A stretch of DNA of 64,000 nucleotides from Nocardioides perillae (GTDB lineage: Bacteria; Actinomycetota; Actinomycetes; Propionibacteriales; Nocardioidaceae). Position numbers and translations under genes: made by a program. Below are positions 9,082-18,517 of this stretch, piece after piece; position 1 is the first letter of the stretch; each line of letters begins with the position of its first letter. The stretch spans positions 2,728,001 through 2,792,000 of the forward strand of contig NZ_JACCAC010000001.1 of assembly GCF_013409425.1 (NCBI RefSeq). The letters run 5' to 3'. The notes below the pieces were generated by a model. That model ran no database searches, was not told the origin of the DNA, and saw only the letters and a list, made by a program, of their open reading frames with translations.

Positions 9082-9668
9082 GCGGTGGGCTCCGACTCGT
9101 CGGCGCGGTGGTCGGACTCCCGGGTGCCGTCGAGGCGGATCCCGCGGAAGGCCTGCACCAGGATGACCGCGGCCGCGGCGTTGATGCAGACGTCGGCGAC
9201 GTTGAAGACCGGCCAGTTGGGCAGCAGGAACATGTCGACCACGTGTCCGCGCATCGGGCCGGGCTCGCGCAGCAGCCGGTCGGTGAGGTTGCCGAGCACG
9301 CCGGCGAGCAGAGCCCCGAGGCCGACGGCCCACAGCGTGCTGCGCACCCGGCGGGCGAGCACCAGCACGACGACCGCCGCGACGGCGGCGAAGACGCTGA
9401 GGGCGACGGTGAACTGCGTGCCGGTGCCGAAGGCCGCACCCGGGTTGCGCACCAGCGTCAGCTGCAGCACCTCGCCGACCACGGGCACGGGCTCGGCGCG
9501 CCCCTCGAGCTGCTCGACCGCCACGACCTTGCTGACCACGTCGACGGCGTAGGCGGTGAGGGCGACGCCCGCCAGGAGCAGGCGCGCCCGGGTGCGTCGG
9601 GACGGATCGGACCCCGTGGTGGTGTCGCCGGTCAGCGACGCTCCTCGCGCTGCTTGCATGTCATGCAC
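9078..9668 (-). CDS. lspA: Lipoprotein signal peptidase (signal peptidase II)
   Basis: LspA cleaves the signal peptide of diacylglyceryl-modified prolipoproteins in the membrane. The protein (up to 196 aa) has four transmembrane helices and the family's motifs: VDVVSKVVA near residue 45, VRNPGAAFG, and the two catalytic aspartates in GNLTDR and [10 protein letters not shown]. The C-terminus is an acidic tail. The start is uncertain: ATGs at 9668 and 9659 both lie inside the 3' end of the TraR-like gene and have no clear Shine-Dalgarno, but no better in-frame start lies before the first helix. The gene ends in a GTGA overlap with rluD. Confidence 0.93.
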   Translation of the reverse strand: MHDMQAARGASLTGDTTTGSDPSRRTRARLLLAGVALTAYAVDVVSKVVAVEQLEGRAEPVPVVGEVLQLTLVRNPGAAFGTGTQFTVALSVFAAVAAVVVLVLARRVRSTLWAVGLGALLAGVLGNLTDRLLREPGPMRGHVVDMFLLPNWPVFNVADVCINAAAAVILVQAFRGIRLDGTRESDHRADESEPTA

Positions 9669-10459
9669 AGTGTGGCACGCGGGAAGGCGAGCAGCCGATT
9701 CTTGCCGATCGGCTCACCGCAGGACTCGCAGACGCCGTAGGTGCCGTCGTCGATCCGGGCCAGCGCCCGGTCGATCTGGGCCAGCGCCTCGCGCTCGCCG
9801 GCGAGCACGATGAGCTCGTGGTCGCGCTCGAAGCTGGTCGCACCGACGTCGGCCTGGTCGTGGCCGGCCCCGTCGCCGGCGTCGCGCATCAGCCCGGCGA
9901 GCTCGGCCTCCTGCTCCTGCAGCACGGCCGTGAGGCGGTCACGGTGCTGGTGCAGCTCGGTCAGGACCTCGTCGAGCTCGGCCGCGGTCCACGCGGTCTC
10001 GTCGGCCTTGACGACGAGCGGAGCGGCTGCCTGGGCTGCCGTCGCGGCCGCCTTCTTCGCGGGGGCCTTCTTCGCGGGGGCCTTCTTGGCAGGGGCCTTC
10101 TTCGCAGGGGCCTTGTTCGCGGGGGCCTTCGTCGCGGGGGCCTTCGTCGCGGGGGCCTTCTTCGCGGGGGCCTTCTTCGCGGGGGCCTTCGTCGCGGAGG
10201 CCCTCTTCGCGGGGGCCTTCGTCGCGGGGGCCTTCGTCGCGGCGGCCTTCGTCGCGGCGGCCTTCGTCGCGGAGGCCTTCTCCGCCGCCGCCTCGGTCGC
10301 GGGCGCGTTCTTCGCGGGCGTCTTCTTCGCGGGCGCCTCCTCCGCGGGCGCCGCCGGCGCAGCGTCGTCCTCGCCGCCTCCGCCCGGGAGCCGCGGCAGC
10401 ACCTTGCGCGCGGCCGCCTTCGCCGTGCCGGCCAGGGTCTTGCGGGTGCTGCGCGCCAT
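9632..10459 (-). CDS. TraR/DksA zinc-finger protein with Ala/Lys-rich N-terminal tail
   Basis: A 275-aa protein in two parts. Residues ~40-150 are a low-complexity, histone-H1-like tract built from [16 protein letters not shown] repeats, strongly basic and probably disordered. Residues ~155-275 match the DksA/TraR family: a coiled-coil hairpin ([20 protein letters not shown]) and a four-Cys zinc finger with C244, C247, C265 and C268. The family binds the RNA polymerase secondary channel or acts as a general DNA/RNAP-associated regulator; the tail suggests DNA binding (inference). Its 3' end overlaps the start of lspA, a neighbour it also has in other actinobacteria. Confidence 0.85.
   Translation of the reverse strand: MARSTRKTLAGTAKAAARKVLPRLPGGGGEDDAAPAAPAEEAPAKKTPAKNAPATEAAAEKASATKAAATKAAATKAPATKAPAKRASATKAPAKKAPAKKAPATKAPATKAPANKAPAKKAPAKKAPAKKAPAKKAAATAAQAAAPLVVKADETAWTAAELDEVLTELHQHRDRLTAVLQEQEAELAGLMRDAGDGAGHDQADVGATSFERDHELIVLAGEREALAQIDRALARIDDGTYGVCESCGEPIGKNRLLAFPRATLCMTCKQREERR
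10045..10340 (-). repeat. 15-bp tandem repeats encoding Ala-Pro-Ala-Lys-Lys/Thr units
   Basis: About twenty imperfect copies of a 15-bp unit (gcgggggccttcttc and variants on the plus strand) inside the TraR/DksA-like gene. The unit length is a multiple of three, so copy changes keep the frame. This is a likely site of length polymorphism and of assembly collapse. Confidence 0.85.
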
Positions 10460-10566
10460 GCGGTCAGGCCTCCTGCCCGTCGATCGGGTGGCGGGCCACC
10501 CGAGGTGGTCGGAGGCTAGCGGGTGCCCCGAGGCGACTCAACGCGCCACCCCGACCGACACACGAC

Positions 10567-10602
10567 GACGGCGACCGGCCCCGTCCGGGACCGGCCGCCG
10601 TC
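10567..10602 (-). terminator. Long G+C hairpin downstream of divIVA
   Basis: A 16-bp stem with two mismatches and a 4-base loop, starting 27 bases after the divIVA stop codon. It lacks a U tract. It fills most of the 169-base gap between divIVA and the TraR-like gene and is the clearest end point for the dcw-divIVA transcript. Confidence 0.6.
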
Positions 10603-10628
10603 GCGACGCAGGTGCGTGGGCTCCGCGC

Positions 10629-11387
10629 TCAGCCCTCGTCCTCACCGAGGATCGAGCGGAGGCGCTTGGGCGCCGGGGTCGTCTCGCCAACGGGCGCGGC
10701 GGACTCCGGCGAGCCGTTCAGCGCCTCGAGCTGCTGGGAGAAGTAGCTCTTGAGGCGGGAGCGGTACTCGCGCTCGAAGGAGCGGAGGTTCTCCACCTCG
10801 GTGTTGAGGCGGTCGCGCTCGCGCTCGAGCTCGCCGAACATCTGCTGGCGCCGCTCGGCGGTCTCGCTGTCGAGCATCTGCGCCCGGGTGCGGGCGTCGG
10901 CCTCGAGGCGGTCGGCCTTGCCCTTGGACTCGGTCTCGAGGCGCTCGGCCTTGGTGCGCGCCGCGCCGACGATCTTGTCGGCCTCGTTCTTGGCCTCCTC
11001 GACGAGCTCGTCGGCGTTGCGGGTCGCGATCTCGAGCAGGCGGGCCGCGGCGTTGCTGGCCTGCGGCACCGTCTCGACGCGGATGGTCTCGACCGGGCCG
11101 GCGGCCGCGGCGGCGACCGGGGCCGGCGCCGCGGGCGCCGGGGCGGGCTCGGGAGCCTTGACGGGCTCGGGGCGCGCCGGCTCGGGCGCCTTCTCCTGCA
11201 CCGGCACCGGGCCACCGGCCTGGGCAGCAGCGAGCTTGGCGCGGAGGTCGTCGTTCTCCTTGGTGAGACGGGCCAGCTCGGCCTCCACCTCGTCGAGGAA
11301 CTGGTCGACCTCTCCCATGTCGTAGCCCTCGCGGAGCCGGACGGGAGTAAAGCGCTTGTTGCTCACGTCCTCAGGCGTCAGCGGCAT
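10629..11387 (-). CDS. divIVA: Polar growth and division scaffold DivIVA/Wag31
   Basis: A coiled-coil protein that binds negatively curved membrane and organises polar wall growth in actinobacteria. It begins MPLTPEDVSNKRFTPVRLREGYD, split as the PLTPEDV membrane-binding start and the DEVEAELARL first coil. A Pro/Ala-rich linker (~residues 60-115) follows, then a long second coiled coil rich in Glu, Arg and Ala to near the end. I chose ATG 11387 because Wag31 homologues start MPLTP; an ATG at 11399 would add MGEV. It is the last gene of the dcw string here, ~100 bases after yggT, and is followed by a strong hairpin. Confidence 0.93.
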   Translation of the reverse strand: MPLTPEDVSNKRFTPVRLREGYDMGEVDQFLDEVEAELARLTKENDDLRAKLAAAQAGGPVPVQEKAPEPARPEPVKAPEPAPAPAAPAPVAAAAAGPVETIRVETVPQASNAAARLLEIATRNADELVEEAKNEADKIVGAARTKAERLETESKGKADRLEADARTRAQMLDSETAERRQQMFGELERERDRLNTEVENLRSFEREYRSRLKSYFSQQLEALNGSPESAAPVGETTPAPKRLRSILGEDEG

Positions 11388-11496
11388 GACCTCACCCATT
11401 CGTTGTGTCGGCGTGCAGTGGAGTGGTGCGTGTGGTGTGACCGTCGAACTGTAGCGCTCCTGGGCAGGCGGACCGCACCGCCCCGGGAGCGCCCGG

Positions 11497-11790
11497 TCAG
11501 GTCAGGAAGATCGCGGTGTTGAGCTGCAGCAGCAGGTAGGAGCCGAAGAAGACGATCAGGAAGCTGAGGTCGAGGGAGATGCTGCCCAGCCGCAGCGGCG
11601 GCACGACCTTGCGCAGCGCCTTGATCGGCGGGTCGGTGGCGGAGTAGACCGCCTCGAGCACCACGAGCAGAGGTCCTCGCGGCGTCCACGAGCGCGCGAA
11701 GACCTGCACCCAGTCGACGATGAAGCGGATCCAGAGCATCGCGATGAAGACGAGCAGGACGACCCGGATGACCGAGCCCACGAGTTCCAC
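11497..11790 (-). CDS. yggT: YggT-family membrane protein
   Basis: A 97-aa protein with two hydrophobic helices (about 5-24 and 71-92) flanking a loop with the family's TDPPIKALRKVVPP segment. YggT proteins sit between sepF and divIVA across actinobacteria and are thought to work in division or osmotic tolerance; the biochemical role is not established. It lies 8 bases downstream of sepF, so the two are co-transcribed. Confidence 0.9.
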   Translation of the reverse strand: MELVGSVIRVVLLVFIAMLWIRFIVDWVQVFARSWTPRGPLLVVLEAVYSATDPPIKALRKVVPPLRLGSISLDLSFLIVFFGSYLLLQLNTAIFLT

Positions 11791-11798
11791 GGTGGCCG

Positions 11799-12308
11799 TC
11801 AGCTCTGGTTGAAGAAGCCGCCCTCGACGATGCGTCGCTTGTCCTCGGCGGCGACGCTCACGTTGGGCGGGGAGAGGAGGAACACCTTGCTGGTCACGCG
11901 CTCGATGGTGCCACGGGTGGCGAAGACCAGGCCGGCGGCGAAGTCGACGAGGCGCTTGGCGTCGTTGTCGTCCATCTCGGAGAGGTTCATGATCACCGGG
12001 GTGCCGTCGCGGAAGTTCTCACCGACGGTGCGCGCCTCGTTGTAGGTGCGCGGGTGCAGCGTGGTGATCTTGGCCAGCTCGGCCACGGTGCCCACCGCGG
12101 CGACGGGCGCGACCGGGCCCGGGCGACGCCGCTCGGCGAGGTCGGCCACCGGGGCGGGACGACCGCGGTCGGCGGCCTCCGCGTGGGGACGGGCGCCGCG
12201 GGCACGCGCCGGCTCGACGGGACCGTCCAGCTCGTCGTCGTACTCGTCGTAGCGGGTGTCCTCGAGCAGGCCGAGGTACTCGCCGATCCTGCGCATCGCG
12301 CCGCTCAT
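11799..12308 (-). CDS. sepF: Cell division protein SepF
   Basis: SepF links FtsZ filaments to the membrane. The 169-aa protein begins [17 protein letters not shown], the amphipathic membrane-binding helix. An acidic/Ala-rich linker follows (~20-75), then the compact C-terminal SepF domain with [23 protein letters not shown] and [11 protein letters not shown]. Such genomes usually lack FtsA, making SepF the main FtsZ anchor. It is preceded by yggS with a 55-base gap. Confidence 0.95.
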   Translation of the reverse strand: MSGAMRRIGEYLGLLEDTRYDEYDDELDGPVEPARARGARPHAEAADRGRPAPVADLAERRRPGPVAPVAAVGTVAELAKITTLHPRTYNEARTVGENFRDGTPVIMNLSEMDDNDAKRLVDFAAGLVFATRGTIERVTSKVFLLSPPNVSVAAEDKRRIVEGGFFNQS

Positions 12309-12363
12309 GACGCATCTCCTCCGGTGTCGTGCGCCCGATCGCGGGCGCCCATGGACGTGGACA

Positions 12364-13065
12364 CTACTGGTTCGCGGGCCTCGGGCCGAGGACCGCGGAG
12401 CCGACGCGCACGTGTGTCGCGCCGGCGGTGACGGCCTGCTCGAGGTCGCCGCTCATCCCGGCCGAGAGCCAGGTCGCCGCCGGGTGGTCGGAGCGCAGCG
12501 CGGCCGCGGTCGCGGCCAGCCGGTCGAACGCGCGAGCAGGGTCCTCGCCGAGCGGCGCGACGGCCATCAGGCCGCGCAGCCGCAGTCCCTCGGCCGCCGC
12601 CACCGCGTCGGCCACCGCCGCGACCTCGTCGGCCCCGGCGCCCTGGCGCCCCTCCCCCGACCCCGGCGGGTCGAGGCTCACCTGCACCAGGCAGTCGAGG
12701 GGGCGGCCCCGCTCCTGCGCACCGCGGTCGAGGCCACGGACGAGCTTGACCCGGTCGACGGAGTGCACCGCGTCGGCGTAGGCAGCGACCGCGGCGGCCT
12801 TGTTGCTCTGCAGCCCGCCGACGAAGTGCCAGCGCAGACCGAGGTCGGCGCAGTCGCCGGCCTTGGCCTCGGCCTCCTGGTGACGGTTCTCCCCCACGTC
12901 GCGCACCCCGAGGTCGGCCAGCAACCGCACGTCGGAGGCGGGGAAGAACTTCGTGACGACGACGAGCACGACGTCGTCGGGCGCGCGGTCGGCGGCGCGG
13001 GCGGCCCGGGCGACACGCTCACGGACCGTCGTCAGGCGCTCCCGCAGCTCCTCGGAGCGGGTCAC
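12364..13065 (-). CDS. yggS: PLP homeostasis protein, YggS/PROSC family
   Basis: A 233-aa pyridoxal-phosphate-binding protein with a single TIM-barrel domain. The PLP lysine is in [13 protein letters not shown], the [10 protein letters not shown] motif is intact, and the end has the [12 protein letters not shown] and [11 protein letters not shown] phosphate-binding segment. It buffers PLP rather than catalysing a known reaction. GTG 13065 makes a GTGA overlap with the pgeF stop; reading upstream runs out of frame through pgeF. It sits in the usual ftsZ-pgeF-yggS-sepF order. Confidence 0.92.
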   Translation of the reverse strand: MTRSEELRERLTTVRERVARAARAADRAPDDVVLVVVTKFFPASDVRLLADLGVRDVGENRHQEAEAKAGDCADLGLRWHFVGGLQSNKAAAVAAYADAVHSVDRVKLVRGLDRGAQERGRPLDCLVQVSLDPPGSGEGRQGAGADEVAAVADAVAAAEGLRLRGLMAVAPLGEDPARAFDRLAATAAALRSDHPAATWLSAGMSGDLEQAVTAGATHVRVGSAVLGPRPANQ

Positions 13066-13781
13066 GGCAGCCACACCACCCCGGCGAAGCGGCCGGCGGC
13101 CTCGCCGTCGCGCCGGTGCGAGGGCCACGCGGGGTCCTCCCGGGTGCACACGCCGACCTGCACCACGTCGTCGCAGCCGGCGTCGGCGAGCTGCGCGAGC
13201 ACCCCCGCGCCGAGGTCGAGCGCCGGCGTGCCTTGCGGCGTGCGCGTCGAGGTCGCCGGCACGTGCGCCACCACCTCGTCGTGCAGCGCCGCGGGCACCT
13301 CGTAGCAGGCCCCGCACACGTGGGGGCCGACCCACGCACGCAGCCGCTGCGCGCCGAGCCCCGCCATGGCCTCGACCGCCCGGCCCACCACGCCCGCCGC
13401 CACTCCGGCCCGGCCCGCGTGGACCGCGCCCACGACGCCGGCGTCGGCATCGGCCAGCAGCACCGGCACGCAGTCCGCGGCGCGGGCGAGCAGCGCGAGG
13501 CCACGCTCGTCGGTCACCAGCGCGTCGGCGTGCGGCGGCGGCGCCGCAGGGTCGTACGACGCTCCGAGGGTCGCGACGTCGGCACCGTGCACCTGCGACA
13601 TCCGGGCCACCCGCGCGCCGGTCGCTGTGGCGACCGTGCGCAGTCCCTGCTCCAGGCGGTCCCGGTCGCTGCCGGGCCGCTCGGAGAGGTCGACGCCGTC
13701 GGTGAAGGCCACCTCGACCACCGCGCCACCGCGACCGGTGACCCGGTCGCGGAGGCGGAGCGGGGTCGAGGCGGTGCTCAC
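13062..13781 (-). CDS. pgeF: Peptidoglycan editing factor / laccase-domain protein
   Basis: A 239-aa YfiH/PgeF protein. The family carries a His-Cys-His metal site; here [20 protein letters not shown] and [12 protein letters not shown] supply it. E. coli PgeF removes wrongly incorporated amino acids from UDP-MurNAc precursors, and other members act on purine nucleosides or phenols, so the exact substrate here is not settled. The GTG at 13781 overlaps the ftsZ stop in a GTGA. Its place next to ftsZ supports a wall-precursor quality-control role. Confidence 0.88.
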   Translation of the reverse strand: MSTASTPLRLRDRVTGRGGAVVEVAFTDGVDLSERPGSDRDRLEQGLRTVATATGARVARMSQVHGADVATLGASYDPAAPPPHADALVTDERGLALLARAADCVPVLLADADAGVVGAVHAGRAGVAAGVVGRAVEAMAGLGAQRLRAWVGPHVCGACYEVPAALHDEVVAHVPATSTRTPQGTPALDLGAGVLAQLADAGCDDVVQVGVCTREDPAWPSHRRDGEAAGRFAGVVWLP

Positions 13782-15046
13782 TTGAGGAAGTCGGGCACGT
13801 CGAGGTCGTCGTCGTCGAACTGCACCGGGCGCGGCTGCCGCGGCGGCGCCGGGTGCTGGCCGACGGCGTGCGAGCCGCCCTGACCGCCGTGGCCCGACGG
13901 CGCACCCACGGGCTGCGGCTCACGCCGCTCCTCCCGGGGCTGGTGCTGGGGCTGGTGCTGAGGCTGCTGGTGGTGCTGCTGAGCGTCGGGCCGGCCCGCT
14001 TGCTGGGCGTGCTGCTGCACGGCCTGGCGGGTCTCGGCCTGGGTCTGCTGGGGGCGGGTCTCGCGGCGCAGCACGGTGCCCTCGTCGCGGCGCTTCGGCA
14101 TGCCCCCGTCGAAGCCGGCGGCGATGACGGTGACGCGCACCTCGTCGCCGAGCGCGTCGTCGATGGTGGCGCCGAAGATGATGTTGGCCTCACCGTGGGC
14201 CGACTGCGCGACCAGCGCCGCGGCTTCGTTGATCTCGAAGAGGCCGAGGTCGGAGCCGCCGGCGATCGAGAGCAGCACGCCGTGGGCGCCCTCGATCGAG
14301 GCCTCGAGCAGCGGGCTCGAGACAGCCATCTCGGCCGCGGCGACCGCGCGGTCCTCGCCGCGGGCCGAGCCGATGCCCATGAGGGCCGAGCCCGCGTTGG
14401 CCATGACCGACTTGACGTCGGCGAAGTCGAGGTTGATCAGGCCGGGGGTGGTGATGAGGTCGGTGATGCCCGAGACGCCCTGCAGCAGCACCTGGTCGGC
14501 CTGCTTGAAGGCGTCGAGGATCGACACGTTGCGGTCGCTGATCGACAGCAGGCGGTCGTTGGGGATGACGATGAGGGTGTCGACCTCCTCGCGCAGCGCG
14601 GCGATGCCCTCCTCGGCGGAGTTGGCGCGACGGCGGCCCTCGAAGGCGAAGGGGCGGGTGACCACGCCGATGGTCAGCGCGCCGAGCGAGCGGGCGATGC
14701 GGGCCACGACCGGGGCGCCGCCGGTGCCGGTGCCGCCACCCTCGCCGGCGGTCACGAACACCATGTCGGCGCCCTTGAGCACCTCCTCGATCTCGTCGGC
14801 GTGGTCCTCGGCCGCGCGACCGCCGACCTCCGGGTCGGCGCCGGCGCCGAGCCCGCGGGTCAGCTCGCGACCGATGTCGAGCTTCACGTCGGCGTCGCTC
14901 ATGAGGAGGGCCTGCGCGTCGGTGTTGATCGCGATGAACTCGACGCCCTTGAGCCCGACCTCGATCATCCGGTTGACGGCGTTCACCCCGCCTCCGCCGA
15001 TGCCGACGACCTTGATGATGGCCAGGTAGTTCTGCGCTGCTGCCAC
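13778..15046 (-). CDS. ftsZ: Cell division GTPase FtsZ
   Basis: The tubulin homologue that forms the Z ring. The 422-aa protein begins [20 protein letters not shown], then has the [12 protein letters not shown] tubulin signature and the T7-loop region [11 protein letters not shown]. The C-terminal half includes INEAAALVA and FGATID. A variable linker (~residues 325-405) is rich in Gln, His and Pro and ends with the SepF/FtsW-binding tail [11 protein letters not shown]. It has a long upstream gap (15047-15238) with its own regulatory palindrome, and overlaps pgeF by GTGA. Confidence 0.98.
   Translation of the reverse strand: MAAAQNYLAIIKVVGIGGGGVNAVNRMIEVGLKGVEFIAINTDAQALLMSDADVKLDIGRELTRGLGAGADPEVGGRAAEDHADEIEEVLKGADMVFVTAGEGGGTGTGGAPVVARIARSLGALTIGVVTRPFAFEGRRRANSAEEGIAALREEVDTLIVIPNDRLLSISDRNVSILDAFKQADQVLLQGVSGITDLITTPGLINLDFADVKSVMANAGSALMGIGSARGEDRAVAAAEMAVSSPLLEASIEGAHGVLLSIAGGSDLGLFEINEAAALVAQSAHGEANIIFGATIDDALGDEVRVTVIAAGFDGGMPKRRDEGTVLRRETRPQQTQAETRQAVQQHAQQAGRPDAQQHHQQPQHQPQHQPREERREPQPVGAPSGHGGQGGSHAVGQHPAPPRQPRPVQFDDDDLDVPDFLK
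13930..14065 (-). repeat. CAG/CAC-rich tract coding the FtsZ Gln-His linker
   Basis: A run of imperfect trinucleotide-like repeats encodes the Q/H/P-rich part of the FtsZ linker ([15 protein letters not shown] and flanks). It is in frame and unlike the rest of the gene in composition. Linkers of this type vary in length between related species. Confidence 0.7.
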
Positions 15047-15104
15047 GACGGCTGCCTCTCGCTGGACGGGCCCGGGATCGCCGGACGGAGCTGTCGAGGT
15101 CGGT

Positions 15105-15142
15105 AACCCTAACCCTCATGCTGAGGGTTATAGTTATGTCAA
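15105..15142 (-). promoter_or_regulatory. ftsZ leader: TTGACA box and perfect palindrome
   Basis: In the 192-base ftsQ-ftsZ gap. On the minus strand a consensus-like TTGACA (15142-15137) is followed by the 8-bp palindrome AACCCTCA-GCA-TGAGGGTT (15129-15111) and a further AGGGTT copy (15110-15105). This patch is A+T-rich compared with everything around it. No TANNNT lies at the right distance from TTGACA, so an activator-dependent promoter is possible. The MerR-type regulator FtsR activates ftsZ in Corynebacterium; a similar operator here is inference. Confidence 0.55.
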
Positions 15143-15238
15143 CCTCGCGATGGGGAAGACGTTAGGTTGGCACGCACCGACGGCGGCGCAGACACGCCGG
15201 TCGGCACGCGAGCAGATGCCTGCGGGCAGCTGCGGGTG

Positions 15239-15985
15239 TCAGCTGCGGGTGGTGGGCTGCCCGGGCACGGACACGTCGTACGTGCGGGCGCCGGGCACCG
15301 CGGTGAGCAGGGCGTCGACGACGCGCACCTTGGCCGCGGAGTCGTCGGCACTCCCCCACACCACGCGACGACCGCCGCGCAGCCGCAGCGAGATCGCGTC
15401 GACGGTCTCGACCTCGACCCGCTCCACGCGGGAGGACAGCGCGTCGGGCAGCGCGCCCACGACGCGCGCGGCCTCGACGACCGCCTCGGTGCGGGTGCCG
15501 GCGGGCACGACCACCCGGGGCAGGCCGGCGGGCGCCCGGTCGTAGCGGCGGAAGAGCACGCCGTCGGCGTCCATGCCGCGCAGCGACCCCGCCAGCTCCA
15601 CGACCGCCACCGGGGTGCGCTCGGTCACCCGCACCCGCAGCGCCTGCGGCCAGCCGCGCGTCACCTCCGCCTCGAGCACGGGGGTGAGCTGCTCGACCCG
15701 CTCCTCGACGGCGGCGAGGTCGACGCGTGCCAGCGGGGTGCCCGTGACCGCACCCGTCGCGGCACGCACCTCGGCCTCGCTCAGCAGCGCGGCGCCCTCG
15801 ACCTCGATCTCCGCGACGGCGAGGTGGGAGGAGAAGAGCGCGAGCCAGGTCGCGCCGGCGACCGCGCCCAGCAGCAGGGCTCCCACCAGCACGGGACGCC
15901 AGGCCAGCCAGCGGCGCGCCCAGCGACGCCGCACGAAGCGGCGGCGGGTGCGCGCGGTGACCGCGTCGGTCGGGTCAGGCGCCAC
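15239..15985 (-). CDS. ftsQ: Divisome protein FtsQ (POTRA domain)
   Basis: A bitopic protein of 248 aa: Arg-rich cytoplasmic end (TARTRRRFVRRRWARRWL), one transmembrane helix (~34-53), a POTRA domain (LAVAEIEVEGAALLSEAEV to VRVTERTPVAVVE), and a C-terminal beta domain. FtsQ bridges early and late division proteins through FtsL/FtsB. I chose GTG 15985, which overlaps the murC stop by 11 bases; longer readings enter murC out of frame. It is followed by the ftsZ leader rather than a direct overlap, so ftsZ can be expressed separately. Confidence 0.92.
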   Translation of the reverse strand: MAPDPTDAVTARTRRRFVRRRWARRWLAWRPVLVGALLLGAVAGATWLALFSSHLAVAEIEVEGAALLSEAEVRAATGAVTGTPLARVDLAAVEERVEQLTPVLEAEVTRGWPQALRVRVTERTPVAVVELAGSLRGMDADGVLFRRYDRAPAGLPRVVVPAGTRTEAVVEAARVVGALPDALSSRVERVEVETVDAISLRLRGGRRVVWGSADDSAAKVRVVDALLTAVPGARTYDVSVPGQPTTRS

Positions 15986-17423
15986 CGTCGGCCCCGGCCA
16001 GCTCGGCGAGCACCAGCGGCCCCAGGGTGGTGACGTCGCCCGCCCCCAGCGTGAGCACGAGGTCGCCCGGCCCGGCGAGGCGTGCGAGCAGGGGCGCGGC
16101 GGCGGCCGGCGCTCCGGCGCGGTGCACGCGGCCGGCCGGCAGCGGCACGTGGTCGGCGACGAGGTCACCGGTCACCGCCGGGTCGGCGTCCTCGCGGGCG
16201 AGGTAGACGTCGAGCACGACCACCTCGTCAGCGGCGCCGAGCTCCTCGCCCATCGCCGGGCCGAAGAGGCGGGTGCGCGAGACCAGGTGCGGCTGGAAGG
16301 CCACGACGACGCGCCCCTCCCCCGCCACGGCCCGGGCCGCCTGCAGGTCACCGCGGATCTCGTTGGGGTGGTGGGCGTAGCTGTCGTAGACGCGGACGCC
16401 CGCCTGCTCGCCCTTGGCCTCCATGCGGCGCCGCGTGCCGCCGAAGCCGGCGAGGCCCGCGAGCAGCCGCTCGGCGTCGAAGCCGAGGCGCAGCCCGACG
16501 GCGAGGGCAGCGAGCGCGTCGAGCACGTAGTGGCGCCCCGGGATCGCGAGGCGCAGCTCGCCGACGGGCTCCTCCCGGCCGTCGGGCGCACGGCGCACGA
16601 CCCGGCAGCGCGAGGTGGTGCCCTCGAGCACGAGGTCGTCGGCGCGCAGGTCAGCGGCCGTGCCCTCCCCCACCGCGACGACCTCGAGGCCTCGCGCGCG
16701 GGCGTCCTCGGCCAGCGCGGCCGCGCCCGGGTCGTCGACCACGCACACCACGAAGCCGGCGGGGTCGACGCAGTCGAGGAAGTCGCGGAACGCCGCCTGG
16801 TAGGCCTCCTCGGTGCCCCAGCTGTCGAGGTGGTCGGCCTCGACGTTGGTGACCACCGCGGCGGCCGGCCGGTAGACCAGGAACGCGCCGTCGGACTCGT
16901 CGGCCTCCGCGACGAAGAGGTCGTCGGTGCCCTCGTGCGCGTTGGTGCCGGTCTGCGCCAGCTCGCCGCCCACGGCGTACGTCGGGTCGGCACCGGCGGC
17001 CTGCAGGGCCACGGTGAGCAGCGAGGTCGTGGTGGTCTTGCCGTGCGTGCCGGCGACGGCCAGCGTGCGGCGCCCGGCCATCACCGCGGCGAGCGCCGCC
17101 GAGCGCGGGAGCAGCCGCAGGTCACGGCGCAGGGCCTCGACGACCTCGGGGTTGTCCTCGCGCACGGCGGTGGACACGACGACGGTGTCGCCCGGGCCGA
17201 GGTGGGCGAGGTGGGCGGCGTCGTGACCGACGTGGACCTCGGCGCCGAGGTCGCGCAGCGCCGCGAGCACCGGCGAGTCGACGCCGTCGCTGCCGCTGAC
17301 GGCCAGGTCGCGCTCGAGCATGATGCGGGCGATGGCCGACAGGCCGGCACCGCCGATGCCGATGAAGTGCACGCGCCCCAGCCGGTCGGCGGGCAGCACC
17401 TCGTCGGGGACGGAGACCCTCAC
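15975..17423 (-). CDS. murC: UDP-N-acetylmuramate-L-alanine ligase
   Basis: MurC adds the first stem-peptide residue (L-Ala) to UDP-MurNAc using ATP, in the cytoplasm. The 482-aa protein has the N-terminal GxGGxG motif ([15 protein letters not shown]), the ATP loop [21 protein letters not shown], the central NVEADHLD, and the C-terminal YAHHPNEI. The GTG at 17423 makes a GTGA overlap with the murG stop. All Mur-ligase motifs are present. Confidence 0.96.
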   Translation of the reverse strand: MRVSVPDEVLPADRLGRVHFIGIGGAGLSAIARIMLERDLAVSGSDGVDSPVLAALRDLGAEVHVGHDAAHLAHLGPGDTVVVSTAVREDNPEVVEALRRDLRLLPRSAALAAVMAGRRTLAVAGTHGKTTTTSLLTVALQAAGADPTYAVGGELAQTGTNAHEGTDDLFVAEADESDGAFLVYRPAAAVVTNVEADHLDSWGTEEAYQAAFRDFLDCVDPAGFVVCVVDDPGAAALAEDARARGLEVVAVGEGTAADLRADDLVLEGTTSRCRVVRRAPDGREEPVGELRLAIPGRHYVLDALAALAVGLRLGFDAERLLAGLAGFGGTRRRMEAKGEQAGVRVYDSYAHHPNEIRGDLQAARAVAGEGRVVVAFQPHLVSRTRLFGPAMGEELGAADEVVVLDVYLAREDADPAVTGDLVADHVPLPAGRVHRAGAPAAAAPLLARLAGPGDLVLTLGAGDVTTLGPLVLAELAGADGGA

Positions 17424-18517
17424 CGCGGGCCCCCCGTGGCGCGGGCGACCTCGAGCACGATCGCGGCGAGCCGGTCGTCGGCGTCGCGCGGCACCAGCGC
17501 CGCGGCCGCGGCACCCATCGCGGCGAGCCGGTCGGGGTCGCCGAGCAGGTCGGGGACGTGGGCGGCCACCCACTCCGACGTCAGCGCGGCGTCGGCGACG
17601 AGGAGGCCGCCTCCGGCGTCGACGACCGGGCGGGCGTTGAGCTCCTGCTCGCCGTTGCCGATCGGCAGCGGCACGTAGACCGCCGGCAGGCCCACCGCCG
17701 CGGCCTCGGCGACGCTGTTGGCGCCGGCGCGGCACACCACGAGGTCGGCGGCGGCGTAGGCGAGGTCCATGCGGTCGACGTAGGGCACGACGACGTACGG
17801 CCCGCCGGCGCCGGCCGACGCGGGCGCGGCGACCTCGTTCTTCGGCCCGGCCACGTGCAGCACCTGCACCCCGGCGGCCGCGAGGGCGGGCGCTGCGCCG
17901 AGCACGGCCTCGTTCAGGCGCCGGGCGCCCTGGGAGCCGCCGGTGACGAGCAGGGTGGGCCGCTCGGCGTCGAGCCCGAAGTGGGCGCGGGCCTCCGCGC
18001 GCCGCGCGGGCCGGTCGACGCGGGCGACCATCGTGCGCAGCGGCAGGCCGACGTGCTCGGCGCGCGGCAGCGGGGTGCCGGGGAAGCTCACCGCGACCCG
18101 GCGCGCGAGGCGCGCACCGAGGCGGTTGGCGACGCCGGGCAGCGCGTTCTGCTCGTGCACGACCACCGGTGCGCGGCGACGGGCCGCGAGGTAGACGGGG
18201 ACGGAGACGTAGCCGCCGTAGCCGACGACCACGTCGGGGCGCAGCCGGTCGAGCAGCGCGCCCGCCTCGGCGACGGCACCGCGCAGCCGGCCGGGCACGC
18301 GCAGCAGGTCGACGCCGGGTCGGCGCGGGAGCGGGACCGGGGGCACGAGCTCGAGCGGGTAGCCCGCAGCGGGGACGACGCGGGTCTCGAGGCCGCGCGC
18401 CGTGCCGATGCAGGTGATCTCGACACCGGGCTCGGCGCGACGCAGCGCGTCGGCCGTCGCGAGCAGCGGGGACGTGTGGCCGGCCGTGCCGCCGCCGGCC
18501 AGCACCACCCGCGTCAC
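17420..18517 (-). CDS. murG: UDP-GlcNAc:lipid I GlcNAc transferase MurG
   Basis: MurG makes lipid II by adding GlcNAc to lipid I at the inner face of the membrane. The 365-aa GT-B protein starts [20 protein letters not shown] with the first G loop. It has [19 protein letters not shown], the central [11 protein letters not shown] loop and the UDP-GlcNAc-binding [23 protein letters not shown] region, where a usual S is replaced by N. GTG 18517 overlaps the ftsW stop (GTGA). Confidence 0.96.
   Translation of the reverse strand: MTRVVLAGGGTAGHTSPLLATADALRRAEPGVEITCIGTARGLETRVVPAAGYPLELVPPVPLPRRPGVDLLRVPGRLRGAVAEAGALLDRLRPDVVVGYGGYVSVPVYLAARRRAPVVVHEQNALPGVANRLGARLARRVAVSFPGTPLPRAEHVGLPLRTMVARVDRPARRAEARAHFGLDAERPTLLVTGGSQGARRLNEAVLGAAPALAAAGVQVLHVAGPKNEVAAPASAGAGGPYVVVPYVDRMDLAYAAADLVVCRAGANSVAEAAAVGLPAVYVPLPIGNGEQELNARPVVDAGGGLLVADAALTSEWVAAHVPDLLGDPDRLAAMGAAAAALVPRDADDRLAAIVLEVARATGGPR

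Noticed and set aside
10045..10340. CRISPR-like array
   Set aside because: The 15-bp units are contiguous, in frame and encode an Ala/Lys tract; there are no spacers or cas genes.
12364..14193. A single large frame spanning yggS, pgeF and ftsZ DNA
   Set aside because: Only its 3' third encodes a recognisable protein (YggS); the rest is out of frame with pgeF and ftsZ.
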